This document shows, piece by piece, positions 30,256-41,539 of a stretch of DNA of 64,000 nucleotides. The DNA is from Dickeya aquatica (GTDB lineage Bacteria; Pseudomonadota; Gammaproteobacteria; Enterobacterales; Enterobacteriaceae). Under the pieces are notes generated by a model. The model was not told the origin of the DNA. It searched no databases and saw nothing but the letters and a program-made list of their open reading frames with translations. Both the position numbers and the translations under genes were made by a program. Where the stretch lies: the NCBI RefSeq assembly GCF_900095885.1, contig NZ_LT615367.1, positions 3,286,001 to 3,350,000 on the forward strand. Reading direction: 5' to 3'. Position 1 is the stretch's first letter; each line of letters begins with the position of its first letter.

Positions 30256-30394
30256 GTTGTGAACCCTTGAAAACTGGTTGCCAGTCAGGTCACGCGAGCG
30301 GCATGACCCGGTGAATCATTAGTGGCCAGCAGGGGCTGGCTATGAATGGCGCTATCTTGTATCACCAAAACAAGATATTACCTCAAATTCAACC

Positions 30395-31126
30395 TTAGCC
30401 GTTATTACTGATCAACGTGCCTTCTTTTTCACCCATGACCACGCGGCGCAACGCGCCCGGTTTGTTCATGTTGAAAACACGGATAGGCAGGTTATGGTCA
30501 CGCGCCAGCGTGAAGGCCGCCAGATCCATCACCTTGAGCTCACGCTCCAGCACATCCTGATAGTTCAACGTTTCATACAGCGTCGCCGTCGGATCTTTTA
30601 CCGGATCGGCTGAAAATACGCCGTCAACTTTAGTGGCTTTTAGCACTACGTCGGCTTCAATTTCGATGCCACGCAAGCACGCAGCAGAGTCAGTGGTAAA
30701 GAAAGGATTGCCCGTTCCTGCGGAGAAGATCACCACACGGTTATTACGCAAAAGGCTAATCGCCTCAGCCCAGTTGTAATTATCACATACGCCATTAAGC
30801 GGGATAGCCGACATCAGTCGTGCGTTCACATAGGCGCGGTGCAGCGCATCACGCATCGCCAGGCCGTTCATGACGGTCGCCAGCATCCCCATGTGGTCGC
30901 CGACCACCCGGTTCATGCCAGCTTTAGCAAGGCCTGCGCCACGAAACAAATTGCCACCGCCTATCACCACACCGACCTGGATGCCCAGCTCAACCAGCTC
31001 TTTTACTTCCTGGGCCATGCGATCGAGAATACTCGCATCGATACCGAAACCTTCAGCTCCTTGCAGCGCTTCGCCACTTAGCTTAAGCAGGATACGTTGA
31101 TATACGGGTTTTGCGTTGGTTGCCAT
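30395..31126 (-). CDS. pyrH: Uridylate kinase PyrH
   Basis: 243 residues. A hexameric UMP kinase of the amino-acid-kinase fold, unlike eukaryotic UMP kinases. Visible motifs: [49 protein letters not shown] and [13 protein letters not shown]. It supplies pyrimidine nucleotides. In the conserved rpsB-tsf-pyrH-frr order. Confidence 0.98.
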   Translation of the reverse strand: MATNAKPVYQRILLKLSGEALQGAEGFGIDASILDRMAQEVKELVELGIQVGVVIGGGNLFRGAGLAKAGMNRVVGDHMGMLATVMNGLAMRDALHRAYVNARLMSAIPLNGVCDNYNWAEAISLLRNNRVVIFSAGTGNPFFTTDSAACLRGIEIEADVVLKATKVDGVFSADPVKDPTATLYETLNYQDVLERELKVMDLAAFTLARDHNLPIRVFNMNKPGALRRVVMGEKEGTLISNNG

Positions 31127-31247
31127 GGTGTTCTTGTCCTAAACAGGCTGTCATCGTACTGGGGATTGTTACTGCTACACCCGAGCAACCACATTACGGT
31201 TTCTCCGGTGTCATGAAATTATCTGTATTACGAAATAGTTTGGCTGG

Positions 31248-31276
31248 ATAAAAAGGAACCGCCAACTGGCGGCTCC
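31248..31276 (-). terminator. Intrinsic terminator after tsf
   Basis: Minus-strand stem GGAGCCGCC / GGCGGTTCC (one G-U pair) with loop AGTT, then TTTTTAT. Confidence 0.85.
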
Positions 31277-31284
31277 TTTTTTTA

Positions 31285-32142
31285 TTAAGACTGTTTGCTC
31301 ATTGCTGCAACTTCAGCAGCAAAGTCAACTTCGGCTTTTTCAATACCCTCACCCACTTCGTAGCGGATGAAGCTGCTGACAGCAGCATTGTGCTCTTTAA
31401 GCAACTGACCAACAGTTTTGTTCGGGTCCATCACGAAATTCTGACCAGTCAGAGAGATCTCACCGGTGAATTTACGCATACGACCTTCAACCATTTTCTC
31501 AGCGATTTCGCGCGGCTTGCCTGACTGCATCGCGATGTCGAGCTGGATCTGGTGTTCACGGGCAACCACGTCAGCTGGCACATCATCCGCATTCACATAT
31601 TCAGGCTTGCTGGCTGCAATGTGCATAGCAACATGTTTGATCAGCTCTTCATCAGCACCGGTCGCAGCGACCATGACACCAATGCGGGCACCGTGCATGT
31701 AAGAACCCAGCGCTTCACCAGTCTGCACAGCGATGCGACGGATATTGATGTTTTCACCAATTTTCGCCACCAGCGCAGTACGCTGTTCTTCAAATTTCGC
31801 TTTCAGTGCATCAACATCGGTAATACGCTCGTTCAGCGCAGCCGTCACAACTTCTTCGCCAAACGCTTTGAAGCCAGCATCTTTGGCAACGAAGTCAGTT
31901 TCGCAGTTCAGCTCAACGATGACGCCATATTTACCGTCAGCAGCGATTTTAGCCAGGATAACGCCTTCAGCAGCAACACGGCCTGCTTTCTTGGCAGCTT
32001 TCGCCTGACCAGATTTACGCATGTTGTCGATTGCCAGTTCGATATCACCGTTAGCCTCAACCAGTGCTTTTTTACATTCCATCATGCCTGCGCCAGTACG
32101 TTCGCGCAGTTCTTTTACCAGGGCGGCGGTAATTTCAGCCAT
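31285..32142 (-). CDS. tsf: Elongation factor Ts
   Basis: 285 residues. Guanine-nucleotide exchange factor for EF-Tu. The N-terminal UBA-like domain contains [18 protein letters not shown]. The TDFVAKD motif that contacts EF-Tu is in [15 protein letters not shown] (about 80), and the coiled-coil arm follows. Co-transcribed with rpsB through a hairpin in the 124-bp gap. Confidence 0.99.
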   Translation of the reverse strand: MAEITAALVKELRERTGAGMMECKKALVEANGDIELAIDNMRKSGQAKAAKKAGRVAAEGVILAKIAADGKYGVIVELNCETDFVAKDAGFKAFGEEVVTAALNERITDVDALKAKFEEQRTALVAKIGENINIRRIAVQTGEALGSYMHGARIGVMVAATGADEELIKHVAMHIAASKPEYVNADDVPADVVAREHQIQLDIAMQSGKPREIAEKMVEGRMRKFTGEISLTGQNFVMDPNKTVGQLLKEHNAAVSSFIRYEVGEGIEKAEVDFAAEVAAMSKQS

Positions 32143-32189
32143 TATCTTTTCCTCGGTTATCTCGTGGGGGAGATAAGTAAGAGATAAGT

Positions 32190-32213
32190 AAAAAGGGGGC
32201 CTTTAAGGCCCCC
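32190..32213 (-). terminator. Attenuator-like hairpin between rpsB and tsf
   Basis: Stem GGGGGCC / GGCCCCC with loop TTAAA, followed on the minus strand by TTTTTAC. A partial terminator here would set the S2 to EF-Ts ratio (inference). Confidence 0.75.
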
Positions 32214-32266
32214 TAACCAACATATGTCAATACCTGGTTAATAAGGGCTCAACAGAGCTGGCCTTA

Positions 32267-33007
<741 letters not shown>

Positions 33008-33176
33008 TTAAGTATGGGGTTATGCCTCCACGTGTCCCATTGCGCCGACCAGAGAAGAAAACCTCTCAAGGCACCCCGGCGAATGTGCCGACACGTGTGT
33101 GTTATACACATAGTGAGTTCAGTCTGAACCGGCTCGCGCGTCAGTTACCCACACACAAGCCGGAACACCGGCGCGC

Positions 33177-33206
33177 TTTATACCACAAACAGCCCCCGTG
33201 CACCAA
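33177..33206 (-). promoter_or_regulatory. Predicted rpsB promoter
   Basis: Minus-strand TTGGTG (33201-33206), 18-bp spacer and TATAAA (33177-33182), followed by a GC-rich discriminator (GCGCGCC) typical of stringently controlled ribosomal genes. The rest of 32993-33361 is the rpsB leader and the divergent map upstream region; I see no further gene there. Confidence 0.6.
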
Positions 33207-33361
33207 TTTTTGTTGCATTCTGCCGCAACGCCCTTCCCCTATGATGACAGTCTTGTGACCAAATGATGATTTGGCAGTGTCCGGCAGGGCTGATACCATT
33301 AAATCCTGATTTACTGACTCTATTTCGTCGGGAACGCGACGACACCTGCGGACTGAACTCT

Positions 33362-34156
33362 ATGGCAATCTCAATCAAAACCCCTGAAGATATCGAAAAA
33401 ATGCGTGTGGCGGGCCGTCTGGCGGCAGAAGTGCTGGAAATTATCGAGCCGCATGTCGTACCCGGCGTAAGTACCGGTGAATTGGATCGCCTCTGCCATG
33501 AACATATCACCAACACCCAACATGCTATTTCTGCCTGCCTTGGCTATCACGGTTTCCCTAAATCTGTCTGTATTTCGGTTAATGAGGTGGTGTGTCATGG
33601 TATCCCGAGCGATGACAAAATTCTCAAGGATGGCGATATCGTCAATATCGATGTGACGGTCATCAAAGATGATTTCCACGGTGACACCTCCAAGATGTTT
33701 ATCGTCGGTAAACCAACCATTCAGGGCGAGCGTCTGTGCAAAGTTGCGCAGGAGAGCCTGTATCTGGCCTTGCGGATGGTGAAACCCGGCATCCGGCTGC
33801 GCACGCTGGGCCGCGAGATCCAGAAATACGTCGAGGCTCAGGATTTCTCTGTGGTGCGTGAGTATTGTGGACATGGTATTGGCCGCGGTTTCCACGAAGA
33901 GCCGCAGGTTCTTCACTATGATGCCGATGACGGCGGCGTGGTGCTGCAACCGGGTATGGCGTTTACTATCGAGCCGATGGTCAATGCCGGAGATTTCCGT
34001 ATCCGTACCATGAAAGATGGCTGGACGGTAAAAACCAAAGATCGCAGCTTGTCGGCACAGTATGAGCATACTATTGTGGTGACTGAAAACGGCTGCGAAA
34101 TAATGACGTTGCGTAAGGATGACACCCTCCCCAACCTCATTACGCATCAGGAATAA
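33362..34156 (+). CDS. map: Methionine aminopeptidase type I
   Basis: 264 residues from ATG 33362, the E. coli length; the longer frame from 33263 is rejected. It removes N-terminal Met. The five metal ligands are visible: two Asp in NIDVTVIKDDFHGDTSK (about 97 and 108), His in CGHGIGRGFHEEP (about 171), Glu in FTIEPMV (about 204) and Glu in QYEHT (about 235). Divergent from rpsB. Confidence 0.98.
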   Translation: MAISIKTPEDIEKMRVAGRLAAEVLEIIEPHVVPGVSTGELDRLCHEHITNTQHAISACLGYHGFPKSVCISVNEVVCHGIPSDDKILKDGDIVNIDVTVIKDDFHGDTSKMFIVGKPTIQGERLCKVAQESLYLALRMVKPGIRLRTLGREIQKYVEAQDFSVVREYCGHGIGRGFHEEPQVLHYDADDGGVVLQPGMAFTIEPMVNAGDFRIRTMKDGWTVKTKDRSLSAQYEHTIVVTENGCEIMTLRKDDTLPNLITHQE

Positions 34157-34165
34157 CCCAGCATG

Positions 34166-34188
34166 AGCCGGCATCTGCCGGCTTTTTT
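34166..34188 (+). terminator. Intrinsic terminator after map
   Basis: Stem AGCCGGCA / TGCCGGCT with a 2-4 base loop and a T-run, just before glnD. Confidence 0.85.
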
Positions 34189-34205
34189 ATGTTATGGCGG
34201 CACAC

Positions 34206-36887
34206 ATGATAGACAGAGACCTTCCGCACCATATTCCCGACACCACCACGCCAACGCACCCATTACCGGCTTCGCCTCTCACTTTCACGGACGATATGCT
34301 GGCCTGTCAGCCCTTGAAAACGTACCTGGAGCAGTTCCAGCACTGGCTGGCCGATGAGTTCAAAGCGGGTGTTAGCGCTGAAGCGCTGATCGATGCACGC
34401 ACCCTGTTTATCGACCACCTGATGCAGCGACTGTGGCGCTTTTATGGTTTTGAGAACGTGGCACAAACCGCGCTGGTGGCCGTCGGTGGCTATGGCCGGG
34501 GTGAATTGCACCCCCTGTCAGACATCGACCTGCTGGTGTTAAGCCAGCAGCCGTTAACTGAAGCACAATCACAAACGATCGGCACTTTTATCACACTATT
34601 GTGGGACTTGAGGCTGGAAGTCGGCCACAGTGTACGCACATTAGATGAGTGCCTTGAGGAAGGCCGGGCCGACATTTCAGTCGCCACCAACCTGATTGAA
34701 TCACGCATGATTTGCGGTGATGTCGCACTGTTTCTCTCGTTGCAAAAGCACATTTTCAGCGATGCTTTCTGGCCCTCGGCACAGTTCTTCCCGGCCAAAA
34801 TTGCTGAACAGCGTGAACGCCATCAACGCTATCACAGTACCAGTTACAATCTGGAGCCGGATATTAAAAGCAGCCCTGGTGGCTTGCGGGATATTCACAC
34901 CTTACTGTGGGTGGCCCGGCGTCATTTTGGCGCAACCTCGCTCAATGAGATGGTGGGGTTCGGTTTTCTGACCGACGCTGAACGCAACGAACTGAACGAA
35001 TGCCAGAGTTTTTTATGGCGCATCCGCTTTGCTTTACACCTGATTTTACCGCGCTATGACAACCGTTTACTGTTTGACAGGCAGCTAAACGTGGCGCAAC
35101 TGCTGCAATATCAAGGCGAAGGCAATGCACCGGTAGAACGGATGATGAAAGATTTCTACCGCATGACGCGGCGGGTGGGCGAGCTGAACCAGATGCTGCT
35201 GCAACTGTTTGATGAGGCGATACTGGCGCTGGATGCCAGCGAAAAACCGCGCCCGCTGGATGACGAATTCCAGCTACGTGGCACCCTGATTGATTTACGT
35301 GACGAAACGCTGTTTACCCGCAAACCGGAAGCCATTATTCGCATGTTTTACCTGATGGTTCGCAATCAGGAAATCACCGGGATTTACTCAACGACATTGC
35401 GGCATTTACGCTATGCGCGTCGCCATCTGACACAACCGCTGTGCACTATCCCGGATGCGCGCCACCTGTTCATGACCATTTTACGCCACCCGCGGGCTGT
35501 TACCCGCGCCCTGCTGCCGATGCACACCCACAGTGTGCTGTGGGCCTACATGCCGCTGTGGGGAAATATCGTCGGGCAGATGCAATTTGACCTGTTCCAC
35601 GCCTATACCGTCGATGAACACACCATCCGGGTATTGCTCAAACTGGAAAGCTTTACCGATGAAGCCACCCGGTCAGCGCATCCCCTGTGCGTGGAACTTT
35701 ATCCGCGCCTGCCACAGCCGGAATTACTGCTGCTTGCAGCGCTGTTTCACGATATCGCCAAAGGCCGGGGTGGCGACCATTCTGAACTCGGTGCCAAAGA
35801 TGCACTGGAATTCGCCGCCCTGCACGGCCTGAACTCGCGGGAAACGCAACTGGTCGCCTGGCTGGTGCGCTGCCACCTGCTGATGTCCGTCACGGCACAG
35901 CGGCGCGACATCCAAGACCCGGCAGTTATCCAGCACTTTGCCGAACAGGTGCAAAGCGAAACCCGGCTGCGCTACCTGCTAAACCTGACGGTCGCTGATA
36001 TCTGTGCCACCAATGAAACGCTGTGGAACAGCTGGAAACAGAGCCTGTTGCGCGAGCTCTATTTTGCGACAGAAAAACAGCTGCGCCGGGGCATGCAAAA
36101 CTCACCCGACTTGCGCGACCGGGTGCGGCACCATCGTCTGCAAGCGCTGGCGTTGCTGCGCATGGACAACATTGATGAAGAAGCACTGCACCACATCTGG
36201 AGCCGCTGCCGGGCAGATTATTTCCTGCGCCACTCGCCAAACCAGCTCGCCTGGCATGCCCGTCACCTGCTCGAGCATGAAGCCTCGAAGCCTTTAGTGC
36301 TTATCAGCCATCAGGCCAGCCGCGGCGGCACCGAAATCTTCATCTGGAGCCCGGACAGGCCCTACCTGTTCGCCGCTGTCGCAGGCGAACTGGACAGGCG
36401 CAATCTGAGCGTGCACGACGCGCAAATCTTCACCAGCCGCGATGGCATGGCGATGGATACCTTCATTGTGCTGGAGCCTGACGGCAGCCCGCTGGCCCCC
36501 GACCGGCATGACATGATCCGCCATGCCATCGAACAGGCGCTGACCCAACGGGATTACCAGCACCCGCGGGCGCGTCGCCCCTCCTCACGTCTGCGTCACT
36601 TCAGTGTACCAACTGCCGTCAGTTTTCTGCCAACACACACAGACCGGCGCAGTTATATGGAACTGATTGCGCTTGATCAGCCGGGCCTACTGGCTCGGGT
36701 GGGCGAGGTATTCGCCGACCTTAATCTGTCACTGCACGGTGCCCGTATTTCTACCATCGGCGAACGCGTTGAAGACCTGTTTATTCTGGCGGATGCCGAA
36801 AGGCGGGCATTAAGCCCCGAATTGAGGCTTAAGTTGCAACAACGGTTGACAGAAGCCCTCGACCCAAACGATAAAGTAACCTCTTGA
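34206..36887 (+). CDS. glnD: Bifunctional uridylyltransferase/uridylyl-removing enzyme GlnD
   Basis: 893 residues from ATG 34206, which has GGCGG five bases upstream; ATG 34194 lacks a site. It senses glutamine and modifies PII proteins. The nucleotidyltransferase motif [17 protein letters not shown] is near residue 100, and the HD-hydrolase motif [14 protein letters not shown] near 510. Two C-terminal ACT domains follow (about 700-770 and 810-890; the second opens [25 protein letters not shown]). Full domain set present. Confidence 0.98.
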   Translation: MIDRDLPHHIPDTTTPTHPLPASPLTFTDDMLACQPLKTYLEQFQHWLADEFKAGVSAEALIDARTLFIDHLMQRLWRFYGFENVAQTALVAVGGYGRGELHPLSDIDLLVLSQQPLTEAQSQTIGTFITLLWDLRLEVGHSVRTLDECLEEGRADISVATNLIESRMICGDVALFLSLQKHIFSDAFWPSAQFFPAKIAEQRERHQRYHSTSYNLEPDIKSSPGGLRDIHTLLWVARRHFGATSLNEMVGFGFLTDAERNELNECQSFLWRIRFALHLILPRYDNRLLFDRQLNVAQLLQYQGEGNAPVERMMKDFYRMTRRVGELNQMLLQLFDEAILALDASEKPRPLDDEFQLRGTLIDLRDETLFTRKPEAIIRMFYLMVRNQEITGIYSTTLRHLRYARRHLTQPLCTIPDARHLFMTILRHPRAVTRALLPMHTHSVLWAYMPLWGNIVGQMQFDLFHAYTVDEHTIRVLLKLESFTDEATRSAHPLCVELYPRLPQPELLLLAALFHDIAKGRGGDHSELGAKDALEFAALHGLNSRETQLVAWLVRCHLLMSVTAQRRDIQDPAVIQHFAEQVQSETRLRYLLNLTVADICATNETLWNSWKQSLLRELYFATEKQLRRGMQNSPDLRDRVRHHRLQALALLRMDNIDEEALHHIWSRCRADYFLRHSPNQLAWHARHLLEHEASKPLVLISHQASRGGTEIFIWSPDRPYLFAAVAGELDRRNLSVHDAQIFTSRDGMAMDTFIVLEPDGSPLAPDRHDMIRHAIEQALTQRDYQHPRARRPSSRLRHFSVPTAVSFLPTHTDRRSYMELIALDQPGLLARVGEVFADLNLSLHGARISTIGERVEDLFILADAERRALSPELRLKLQQRLTEALDPNDKVTS

Positions 36888-36896
36888 CATATTCAG

Positions 36897-36926
36897 CCCC
36901 TCCTGCCGCCAGCCTGGCAGAAGGGG
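36897..36926 (+). terminator. Possible terminator between glnD and dapD
   Basis: Stem CCCCTCCTGCC / GGCAGAAGGGG with one mismatch; only a weak T-rich tail (TTCGGTTTTATT). Confidence 0.5.
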
Positions 36927-36976
36927 TTCGGTTTTATTCATCACGTAAGTTTCATTAATCACGAAAGAGAAACAGG

Positions 36977-37801
36977 ATGCAGTCATTACAGAACATCATC
37001 GAAACCGCATTTGAGCGCCGCGCTGAAATCACTCCGGCGAATGTTGACGCTGTCACTCGCGAAGCGGTAAATCAGGTTATCAGCCAGTTAGACAGCGGCG
37101 CGCTGCGTGTGGCGGAGAAAATCAACGGCCAGTGGGTGACGCATCAATGGCTGAAGAAAGCGGTGCTGCTCTCTTTTCGCATCAACGATAACCAGTTGCT
37201 GGAAGGCGCTGAAACCCGCTACTACGACAAAGTGCCGATGAAATTCGCCGGTTACGACGAAGCACGCTTCCAGCGTGAAGGTTTCCGCGTTGTGCCACCG
37301 GCCAGCGTGCGTCAGGGGGCGTTCATCGCCCGTAATACCGTATTGATGCCCTCTTATGTCAATATCGGTGCGTATGTTGATGAAGGCAGTATGGTGGACA
37401 CCTGGGCGACCGTAGGCTCGTGTGCACAGATAGGCAAAAACGTGCACCTGTCCGGCGGCGTCGGCATTGGTGGGGTACTGGAACCACTACAGGCCAACCC
37501 GACCATCATCGAAGATAACTGCTTTATCGGCGCGCGCTCTGAGGTTGTCGAAGGGGTGATTGTCGAAGAAGGTTCTGTTATCTCCATGGGCGTATTCATC
37601 GGCCAGAGCACCAAGATTTATGACCGTGAAACCGGCGAAATTCACTATGGCCGCGTCCCGGCAGGCTCGGTAGTGGTATCGGGCAACCTGCCTTCCAAAG
37701 ATGGCAGCTACAGCCTGTATTGTGCCGTGATCGTGAAAAAAGTGGATGCCAAAACCCGCGGCAAAGTGGGCATCAACGAATTGCTGCGCACCATTGATTA
37801 A
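36977..37801 (+). CDS. dapD: Tetrahydrodipicolinate N-succinyltransferase
   Basis: 274 residues, the E. coli length. Succinyl-CoA-dependent step of lysine/diaminopimelate synthesis. An N-terminal helical domain is followed by a hexapeptide-repeat beta-helix ([66 protein letters not shown]). Start preceded by GAAAGAGAAACAGG. Own terminator at 37890. Confidence 0.98.
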   Translation: MQSLQNIIETAFERRAEITPANVDAVTREAVNQVISQLDSGALRVAEKINGQWVTHQWLKKAVLLSFRINDNQLLEGAETRYYDKVPMKFAGYDEARFQREGFRVVPPASVRQGAFIARNTVLMPSYVNIGAYVDEGSMVDTWATVGSCAQIGKNVHLSGGVGIGGVLEPLQANPTIIEDNCFIGARSEVVEGVIVEEGSVISMGVFIGQSTKIYDRETGEIHYGRVPAGSVVVSGNLPSKDGSYSLYCAVIVKKVDAKTRGKVGINELLRTID

Positions 37802-37889
37802 TCAGAAAGTCCATTATCAGGGGTTATATCAACAAGACCGCTGATAGTGCGGATATCCCTGTCGTTCAATGCGATGAGCGACTACACTG

Positions 37890-37917
37890 AATGGCGGGCT
37901 ATCACCCGCCATTTTTT
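37890..37917 (+). terminator. Intrinsic terminator after dapD
   Basis: Stem AATGGCGGG / CCCGCCATT with a 6-base loop, then TTTT. Confidence 0.85.
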
Positions 37918-37988
37918 ACGGCATTACGCTATCACGACCAGAGAGCGGCCCAATCCAGCGGCCGATGCACAACAAGAAAGGTGGTGCT

Positions 37989-38375
37989 ATGTACGACAAT
38001 CTGAAAAGTCTAGGGATTGCCAACCCGGAAGATATCGATCGCTACAGCCTGCGTCAGGAAGCCAGCAACGATATTCTGAAAATCTACTTTCGCAAGGACA
38101 AAGGGGAGTTTTTCGCCAAGAGCGTCAAGTTCAAATACCCGCGTCAGCGTAAAACCATCGTGGCAGACAATGCCGGACAAGGTTACAAAGAAATCAATGA
38201 GATCAGCCCCAATCTGCGCTATGTGGTGGATGAGCTTGACCAGATTTGCCAGCGTGACCAGGTTGAAGTGGATTTAAAACGCAAAATTCTCTCGGACCTA
38301 CGACATCTGGAAAGCGTTGTCACGCACAAAATCAGTGAAATTGAATCCGATCTGGAAAAATTAACCCACCGCTAA
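37989..38375 (+). CDS. yaeH: DUF3461 protein YaeH
   Basis: 128 residues from ATG 37989, the E. coli length and near-identical ([71 protein letters not shown]). Upstream starts at 37847 and 37965 belong to other readings. Mostly helical with a charged C-terminal segment. Function unknown. Last gene of the E. coli minute-4 block present here. Confidence 0.93.
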   Translation: MYDNLKSLGIANPEDIDRYSLRQEASNDILKIYFRKDKGEFFAKSVKFKYPRQRKTIVADNAGQGYKEINEISPNLRYVVDELDQICQRDQVEVDLKRKILSDLRHLESVVTHKISEIESDLEKLTHR

Positions 38376-38388
38376 GCGGCGGTATTCT

Positions 38389-38415
38389 GGCTGACAGGCG
38401 CATTGCCTGCCAGCC
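38389..38415. terminator. Possible bidirectional terminator between yaeH and yqcA
   Basis: Stem GGCTGACAGGC / GCCTGCCAGCC with one mismatch and a GCATT loop, between convergent genes; no clear T-run. Confidence 0.4.
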
Positions 38416-38461
38416 TCGTTAGCGTCATCCATCACCGTGTGTTTTTACCACACCGCATAAG

Positions 38462-38914
38462 TCAGACACTCAGCCCTGTCGCCCAGTTTTCTACCCACGG
38501 GCAGGCTATCAGTTCGGGTTCAGGATGTTCGGCCGCATCAATTTCTAACAGCTCACCCAGCCGTTTAGCTCCCATTTCCTGCAACTGTGCATCAAACAGG
38601 TGGCCTGCACCACAGAAATGCTCGTAGCTACTGTCACCCAATGCTATCAGGCCATAGCGTAACCCTGGCTGATGTCCCACCTTATCGCGCAGGGCGGCAT
38701 ATAACGGCACAATCGATTCCGGTAATTCTCCCTGTCCGGTAGTAGACGTCACAATCAGCACGGTATGCTGACCATACGCCAGCCAATCATCCAGCGAGGC
38801 TTCTTCAAAAACCTTTGCATCATGCCCGAGGGCTGTAAGACTTTTTTCCGCTTCTTCTGCCACCAGTAACGCATTACCGTATACGGTGCCAACAAAAATA
38901 CCGATTTGCGCCAT
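38462..38914 (-). CDS. yqcA: Flavodoxin-like protein YqcA
   Basis: 150 residues. Short-chain flavodoxin of the MioC/YqcA group. The FMN phosphate loop is [17 protein letters not shown] (T/S-X-T-G-N-like), with later flavin contacts at [13 protein letters not shown] and [13 protein letters not shown]. Electron carrier of uncertain partner. 18 bp after truC, same strand. Confidence 0.9.
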   Translation of the reverse strand: MAQIGIFVGTVYGNALLVAEEAEKSLTALGHDAKVFEEASLDDWLAYGQHTVLIVTSTTGQGELPESIVPLYAALRDKVGHQPGLRYGLIALGDSSYEHFCGAGHLFDAQLQEMGAKRLGELLEIDAAEHPEPELIACPWVENWATGLSV

Positions 38915-38932
38915 GACCCCGACTCTCCTTTT

Positions 38933-39718
38933 TTATGCCAACGCCTGTCCGTTATCCTGACCGGACGAATAAAGAAACTCAACCCCTTCAATTTCAGGGA
39001 GATTGCCCTGCCAGCCAAACTGCGCCATGACACCTTGCCACTGCGCATCCCAGCGCGCCTGAATCAACAATGGCGCTCCTGTCACCGGGTGCGTTAATGA
39101 TAGCTGGCTGGCATGCAGCATCAACCGTGCACAGCCAAAATGCGCCGCCATGCCACGATTCTGGCGTAAATCACCGTGGGTGGTATCACCCATAATCGGG
39201 TGACGCAAATGCGCCATATGGCGTCGTAGCTGGTGTTTACGCCCGGTTTGAGGCTTCAGTTCCAGCAGGCTATAGCGGGCGGTATCATAGCGCCCGATCG
39301 CCACAGGCATTTCCACACACGCCAGCGCCCGATAATGACTGACTGCCGGCTGAGGCGCTTTATCCGGGTTGGCATATTTGTCTGCGATGCGATCCAGCTC
39401 TTCCGTCAGCGCATAATCGATGATGCCGTCATCCGTCACGTAGCCTCGAACCACCGCATGGTAGACTTTTTCCATCTGATGCTGTTCGAATTGCAAAGCC
39501 AACTGGCGAGCCACCGCCGACGACAGCGCCATCAGCAACACCCCGGAGGTAGGCCTGTCAAGACGATGTACGGTAAAGACATGCTGACCAATTTGATCTC
39601 GCACCGTCTGCATCACAACGACTTTCTCTTTGCGATCCAGCCAGCTACGGTGAACAAGCCAGCCTGCGGGTTTGTTCACCGCGACCAGATGTTCATCCTG
39701 ATAAATAATCTCCAGCAT
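38933..39718 (-). CDS. truC: tRNA pseudouridine65 synthase TruC
   Basis: 261 residues. RluA-family pseudouridine synthase acting on U65 of tRNA. The catalytic Asp lies in VHRLDRPTSGVLLMA. The conserved N-terminal stretch is LVAVNKPAGWLVHRS, and LKPQTGRKHQLRRHMAHLRHPI carries the family RXHQ(I/L)R motif. Between yqcC and yqcA as in E. coli, with 2 bp to yqcC. Confidence 0.96.
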   Translation of the reverse strand: MLEIIYQDEHLVAVNKPAGWLVHRSWLDRKEKVVVMQTVRDQIGQHVFTVHRLDRPTSGVLLMALSSAVARQLALQFEQHQMEKVYHAVVRGYVTDDGIIDYALTEELDRIADKYANPDKAPQPAVSHYRALACVEMPVAIGRYDTARYSLLELKPQTGRKHQLRRHMAHLRHPIMGDTTHGDLRQNRGMAAHFGCARLMLHASQLSLTHPVTGAPLLIQARWDAQWQGVMAQFGWQGNLPEIEGVEFLYSSGQDNGQALA

Positions 39719-39720
39719 AC

Positions 39721-40041
39721 TCAGCTCTCAAACAGGGCATCAAAACGACGTAGCTGCTCCAGCAACCCCGTCACCGGGGCCGTGCTGTCGGTTAATGCCA
39801 CATCGAAATAAGGCAGGATAGCCAGCCGTTTGGGCAGTGGCCCGCCACTATCCAGCAACGCATGCATACGCGGCAGAAACACCCATTGCAGCCACTGTTC
39901 CGCGTTCATGGTATCAATACAAAAGGGCTCCTTGCTGGCAAAAGCAGCCTCATTCGGCGGGGCTGCCTGCCATAGCTGGCTGTGTTTTAAAGCCTGCTCA
40001 ATGGCAAATAATGCTTGCCGAATCTGAAGGTTTACATTCAT
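39721..40041 (-). CDS. yqcC: YqcC family protein (DUF446)
   Basis: 106 residues from ATG 40041; the frame to 40218 is an extension into the leader. Conserved: LLAIE-like helix IRQALFAIEQALKHSQLW, EPFCIDTMNAEQWLQWVFLPRM and LPKRLAILPYFDVAL. Small helical protein of unknown function. First gene of the yqcC-truC-yqcA unit, 116 bp downstream of the CsrB-type RNA terminator. Confidence 0.9.
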   Translation of the reverse strand: MNVNLQIRQALFAIEQALKHSQLWQAAPPNEAAFASKEPFCIDTMNAEQWLQWVFLPRMHALLDSGGPLPKRLAILPYFDVALTDSTAPVTGLLEQLRRFDALFES

Positions 40042-40157
40042 AGCGGGCGACTCAGACTCCGTAACAGGGCGGCAAAGCATAACACCGTTAGTGGCCTCAG
40101 GCACGCCTGTCTCTGTCTGCACACGGAGCGTGATACCGAACGTGCGATGTAGCCGCG

Positions 40158-40469
40158 CAAAGAAAAGAGGGAACCGATTTCTCGGTTCCCTCTGGTTCGT
40201 TTGTAGCAATCCCGCCACCTAGTTGCTTCCCTGCTCGTCCTTGAAAACTTGTCCTTGACGGTCCTCCTAACCCACAATCCTTGCTGGCGTTCCCTCTTTC
40301 GTCCCTGACAGTCGTTCCTTCAACATCATCCGTGATGCGATTTCCTTTAGGCTCCTGCCCCACCGGCATTCCCAGACCGGCTCTCATTCTCCATCCTGGA
40401 GGTGTCCCTTATTTCATCCTGAAAAAAGAGTCTGGCTTGTAACAAGCATGTACGCGTTGTCTTCCTGAC
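40158..40469 (-). ncRNA. csrB: CsrB/RsmB regulatory RNA (sequesters CsrA/RsmA)
   Basis: About 312 nt on the minus strand holding roughly 20 GGA motifs, many as AGGA or GGGA in predicted loops; such repeats titrate the translational repressor CsrA/RsmA. One stretch (GGGACACCTCCAGGATGGAG) closely matches E. coli CsrB, as do CAAGGACGAGCAGGGA and ACAAACGAACCAG near the 3' end. It ends in a perfect 12-bp stem with a GAAA tetraloop (40166-40193) and TTTTCTTT. Position between yqcC and syd is the E. coli csrB position. The 5' end is estimated by similarity only. Open frames here are not genes. Confidence 0.95.
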
Positions 40470-40674
40470 ATAACCGATACAACCTGTTACCGTGTTACGA
40501 AACTGAATAATAAGATGTATTAATTAAACCGAATCAGCAAGTCATCCTGAAGGCCCGACAATCACATAAAAAATGATGCCAACAGATAAAGCCATATAAC
40601 CTATTAATTAATAAAGATTAAATTAAATTTCAACCTTAACTTAGTCTTAAAGATAAGAGATGGCTTACACAGAA

Positions 40675-40692
40675 TGTGAGAGATCTCTTACA
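40675..40692. promoter_or_regulatory. UvrY/GacA (BarA-UvrY two-component) binding site for csrB
   Basis: The 18-bp near-perfect palindrome TGTGAGAGATCTCTTACA matches the known UvrY/GacA/ExpA upstream site of csrB-type genes. It lies about 205 bp upstream of the estimated RNA start, beyond an AT-rich stretch, and 28 bp after the syd stop codon. The distance is like that in E. coli and would require DNA bending. Confidence 0.85.
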
Positions 40693-40719
40693 CACCGAAA
40701 AGCGAAACGCGATTCAGCA

Positions 40720-41268
40720 TTATGAAATCAACGGTGACAATGTAGACAAAAAATCACTCAGGCTGCCAGAAAGCACCCGCCGTTGACGTGTACCCAGCTC
40801 TTCGAGCACAACTTCACCACTCAAATTGCACAAAGAGATTAGCATCATTTCTGAATCGGTTGTGGCAAGAAATAACGTAGGTGATAATTTTAATCGTTTT
40901 TGTGTCAAAAGATGACCAATCAAATTTTCCTGCATCCTGACAAAATCCGCTTCACTCCAGACTTGCAGCAATGTGCAGTCGATCCCGGCAATATGACCGC
41001 GCATATCCCCTGCATACTGTGTGGTGAAAAAAGCCTGTGCATCAGGATGCAACTGAATATCGAGCGCTCGCGCCCACCCCTCAAGCCCGTGCAAGGGCGC
41101 GGCTGGCTGAGGCAGCCAATAGACCCGATCGTGCTGCGTTGTGACAGCACAGGGCGATGCCACACCATACAATTCTTCGCTGGCAGGCGCATGTCCGGTT
41201 TCCTGCTGCCATAAACTGACATAGCGCTGAGTAAAGTCCTGTAGTGCCTGAACAACCTGCTGTTCCAT
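40720..41268 (-). CDS. syd: SecY-interacting protein Syd
   Basis: 182 residues from ATG 41268 ([20 protein letters not shown]); the frame upstream to 41613 is an unsupported extension crossing the ppnN promoter region. Syd binds SecY on the cytoplasmic face and is thought to check the integrity of the translocon. Conserved: [29 protein letters not shown]. The csrB control region lies directly downstream. queF, next to syd in E. coli, is missing. Confidence 0.92.
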   Translation of the reverse strand: MEQQVVQALQDFTQRYVSLWQQETGHAPASEELYGVASPCAVTTQHDRVYWLPQPAAPLHGLEGWARALDIQLHPDAQAFFTTQYAGDMRGHIAGIDCTLLQVWSEADFVRMQENLIGHLLTQKRLKLSPTLFLATTDSEMMLISLCNLSGEVVLEELGTRQRRVLSGSLSDFLSTLSPLIS

Positions 41269-41539
41269 CTTGCCTCTCAATCGGTAAACATCTGCGTTAT
41301 CGCGCTTTATCTTATCGCGACTCTTATGGTCATCGTCGATAGAATAGGCATAAAAATGCGTAACGCCGCGCAACTTTACGGTGTTGCTGTCACCATGCCT
41401 TGGCAAAATACGCTCTGGCACGTTAAGGTGAAAAGGCGCTAAAGGGTACGACCCCATGCATTGAATCTGCGTATTGCACCTGCGTGTTGAACAAACATAT
41501 TGAACAACTGTCGTCGCACACTGCGTTTCAGGGAGTAGC

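Noticed and set aside
33371..34174. 267-residue minus-strand open frame
   Set aside because: Antisense to map with no recognisable domain.
40038..40387. Minus-strand open frames between yqcC and syd
   Set aside because: They are accidental readings across the csrB RNA; the GGA repeats and terminator explain the sequence.
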